A stretch of 64,000 nucleotides of DNA. Source: Microbacterium sp. Root61. GTDB taxonomy: Bacteria > Actinomycetota > Actinomycetes > Actinomycetales > Microbacteriaceae. Below, piece after piece: positions 63,003 to 64,000 of this stretch. Each line of letters begins with the position of its first letter. Position 1 is the first letter of the stretch. The notes under the pieces are model-generated. The model had not been told where the DNA came from. It ran no database searches and saw only the letters and a list, made by a program, of their open reading frames with translations. The position numbers were made by a program, and so were the translations under genes. Where the stretch lies: assembly GCF_001427525.1 (NCBI RefSeq), contig NZ_LMGU01000001.1, positions 963,788-1,027,787 on the forward strand, written 5' to 3'.

Positions 63003-63563
63003 ATGGAACACGATCGGTTCACCGTGCGGGTGAACCCGCGGATGCCCGCCGCCGTTGTTCAGAGTATGACGCCACACACCGACCTCTTCCAGATCGCCGG
63101 CCTGCCGCTGCATCCGCTGATCGTGCACGTCGTCGTCGTCCTGACGCCGTTGACCGTCCTCGCTCTGCTGCTCGGCACGTTCTGGCCCGCGGCTCGCCGA
63201 CGGCTCGGCCTCGTCACACCACTCGCCGCACTCGCCGTGCTCGTGTTGGTGCCGATCACGGTGCTCGCCGGCGAGTCCTTGCGCGACGAGGTGGGGCCGA
63301 TCCCCGCGGTCCTGCACCACGAGGCGCTGGGCCGAATGCTCCTCCCTTGGACGATCGCGTTGTTCATCGTCACGGCCGCGCAGTGGGTGTGGTTCCGGTT
63401 CTTCGCCGAGGATGTGCGCACGCGGGCGCCCGGGGCCGCGCGCGCGGCATCCGTCATCCTGGCCGTACTGAGCGTCGTCGTCGGTGCGGGCACCATGACG
63501 GTGCTGCTGCTGATCGGCGAATCGGGCGCGCGCGCCGTGTGGGGCGGCCTACTGACGGGCTGA
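63003..63563 (+). CDS. DUF2231 family membrane protein
   Basis: The 186-residue protein has four helices and the DUF2231 opening LFQIAGLPLHPLIVHVVVVLTPLTVLALLLG. The middle reads VPITVLAGESLRDEVGPIPAVLHHEALGRMLLPWTIALF, with histidines that could bind heme or metal. ATG at 63003 has AGGAGAACGACG upstream. ATG at 63066 would give the more usual family N-terminus but lacks a ribosome site. A GGTTCACC/GGTGAACC hairpin lies at 63016-63036, within the extra N-terminal codons. It is divergent from the sigma operon and could share its regulation. Confidence 0.87.
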   Translation: MEHDRFTVRVNPRMPAAVVQSMTPHTDLFQIAGLPLHPLIVHVVVVLTPLTVLALLLGTFWPAARRRLGLVTPLAALAVLVLVPITVLAGESLRDEVGPIPAVLHHEALGRMLLPWTIALFIVTAAQWVWFRFFAEDVRTRAPGAARAASVILAVLSVVVGAGTMTVLLLIGESGARAVWGGLLTG

Positions 63564-63653
63564 GCGGTCGGCTGCGGCCGGCTCGGCGAACCGATCCCGC
63601 AGTCTGCGAGCCGCGCTCCGTCTCGCGGGCCTGGGCGCGGGAGTGGGGCAGGG

Positions 63654-64000
63654 TCAGGGCTGCTGAGGGGTGGAGAAGAAGGAGAAGATCACGGGGTCGC
63701 CCATCAGCGGAACCGTGACGCACACGGTGAAGAGGATGAACGTGACGGCGGCACCGACGATCGGGATCCACCACACGCGCTTGCCGCGGCGGGCGCGGAG
63801 GTACACGAACAGGGCGGTCACCAGCCAGCCGACGGCGAAGACGACCGCGGCGATCCCGCCCCACAGCTGCCCGGCGGCGGTGTTGGTGAACTCGCCATCG
63901 ATGCCCGAGATCGACATGAACTGCTGCGCGAACGCGGGAAAGTCCAGGATCTGCACGATCGTCAGGATGACGTTGACCAGGCCGTAGCCCAGCAGTGCCA
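63654..64000 (-). CDS. Membrane protein, 5' end outside window (DUF6264-like, tentative)
   Basis: The frame is open to the window edge, so the N-terminus is missing. At least 115 residues are visible, starting ALLGYGLVNVILTIVQILDF. They include about three helices (LLGYGLVNVILTIVQIL, AAVVFAVGWLVTALFVYL, WIPIVGAAVTFILFTVCVTVPL) and end FSFFSTPQQP. It is reminiscent of DUF6264 membrane proteins of Microbacteriaceae, but I am not sure. It converges on the DUF2231 gene with 90 bases between. Confidence 0.7.
   Translation of the reverse strand, partial: ALLGYGLVNVILTIVQILDFPAFAQQFMSISGIDGEFTNTAAGQLWGGIAAVVFAVGWLVTALFVYLRARRGKRVWWIPIVGAAVTFILFTVCVTVPLMGDPVIFSFFSTPQQP

Overview
The window is about 70% GC, densely packed and mostly intact. 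It looks like chromosomal DNA of a high-GC actinobacterium of the Microbacteriaceae, most likely Microbacterium. The grounds are the nrtR-nadA-nadB-nadC-nadS order, the gcvT-gcvH-gcvP operon under a tandem glycine riboswitch, several actinobacterial families (DUF1345, DUF1918, DUF2332, DUF4166), and many genes with a TANNNT -10 box 6-8 bases before the start codon, the layout of leaderless transcription. I see no tRNA, rRNA, CRISPR array, insertion sequence or prophage.

Layout. 0-2.3 kb: 3' part of a CPBP membrane protease, then three copies of a 67-bp nested palindrome around a putative nuclease-like gene. 2.4-7.1 kb: glycine cleavage operon (minus strand) with its riboswitch. 7.1-15 kb: MarP-like membrane serine protease, then the NAD de novo operon nrtR-nadABC-nadS, coupled to a family 2 glycosyltransferase. 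15-29 kb: ABC exporter, MFS exporter, AhpD-like protein beside a 38-residue Cys-rich peptide, Fpg-family glycosylase, two methyltransferases, PIN protein, secreted PIG-L deacetylase and small conserved proteins. 29-35.7 kb: an accessory catabolic-looking cluster (APC permease, two SDR dehydrogenases, DUF861 cupin, luciferase-family monooxygenase, flavin reductase, TetR regulator) with one operator type at three promoters. 35.8-45.4 kb: lipoprotein, minimal LysR-type HTH protein, ABC-F ATPase, nucleotidyltransferase, MmcQ/YjbR, PPOX, DUF1801 and VOC proteins, mostly single genes. 45.4-51.7 kb: SsuABC-type importer with a thiamine-diphosphate enzyme and a divergent LysR regulator. 51.7-64 kb: lipoprotein, hydrolase-fold protein lacking its nucleophile, YchF, DHFR-like protein, methyltransferase, exonuclease, RmuC, GlpX and class II aldolase (adjacent, divergent steps of gluconeogenesis and glycolysis), then an ECF sigma/anti-sigma/lipoprotein operon.

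The best candidates for undescribed biology are the 67-bp nested palindrome family, the TetR-controlled flavin monooxygenase cluster, the 38-residue CC-GGG-SC peptide beside an AhpD-like protein, and a strong excess of the heptamer GGATGCC/GGCATCC. All functional calls rest on reading the sequence and on family knowledge; no database search was possible.
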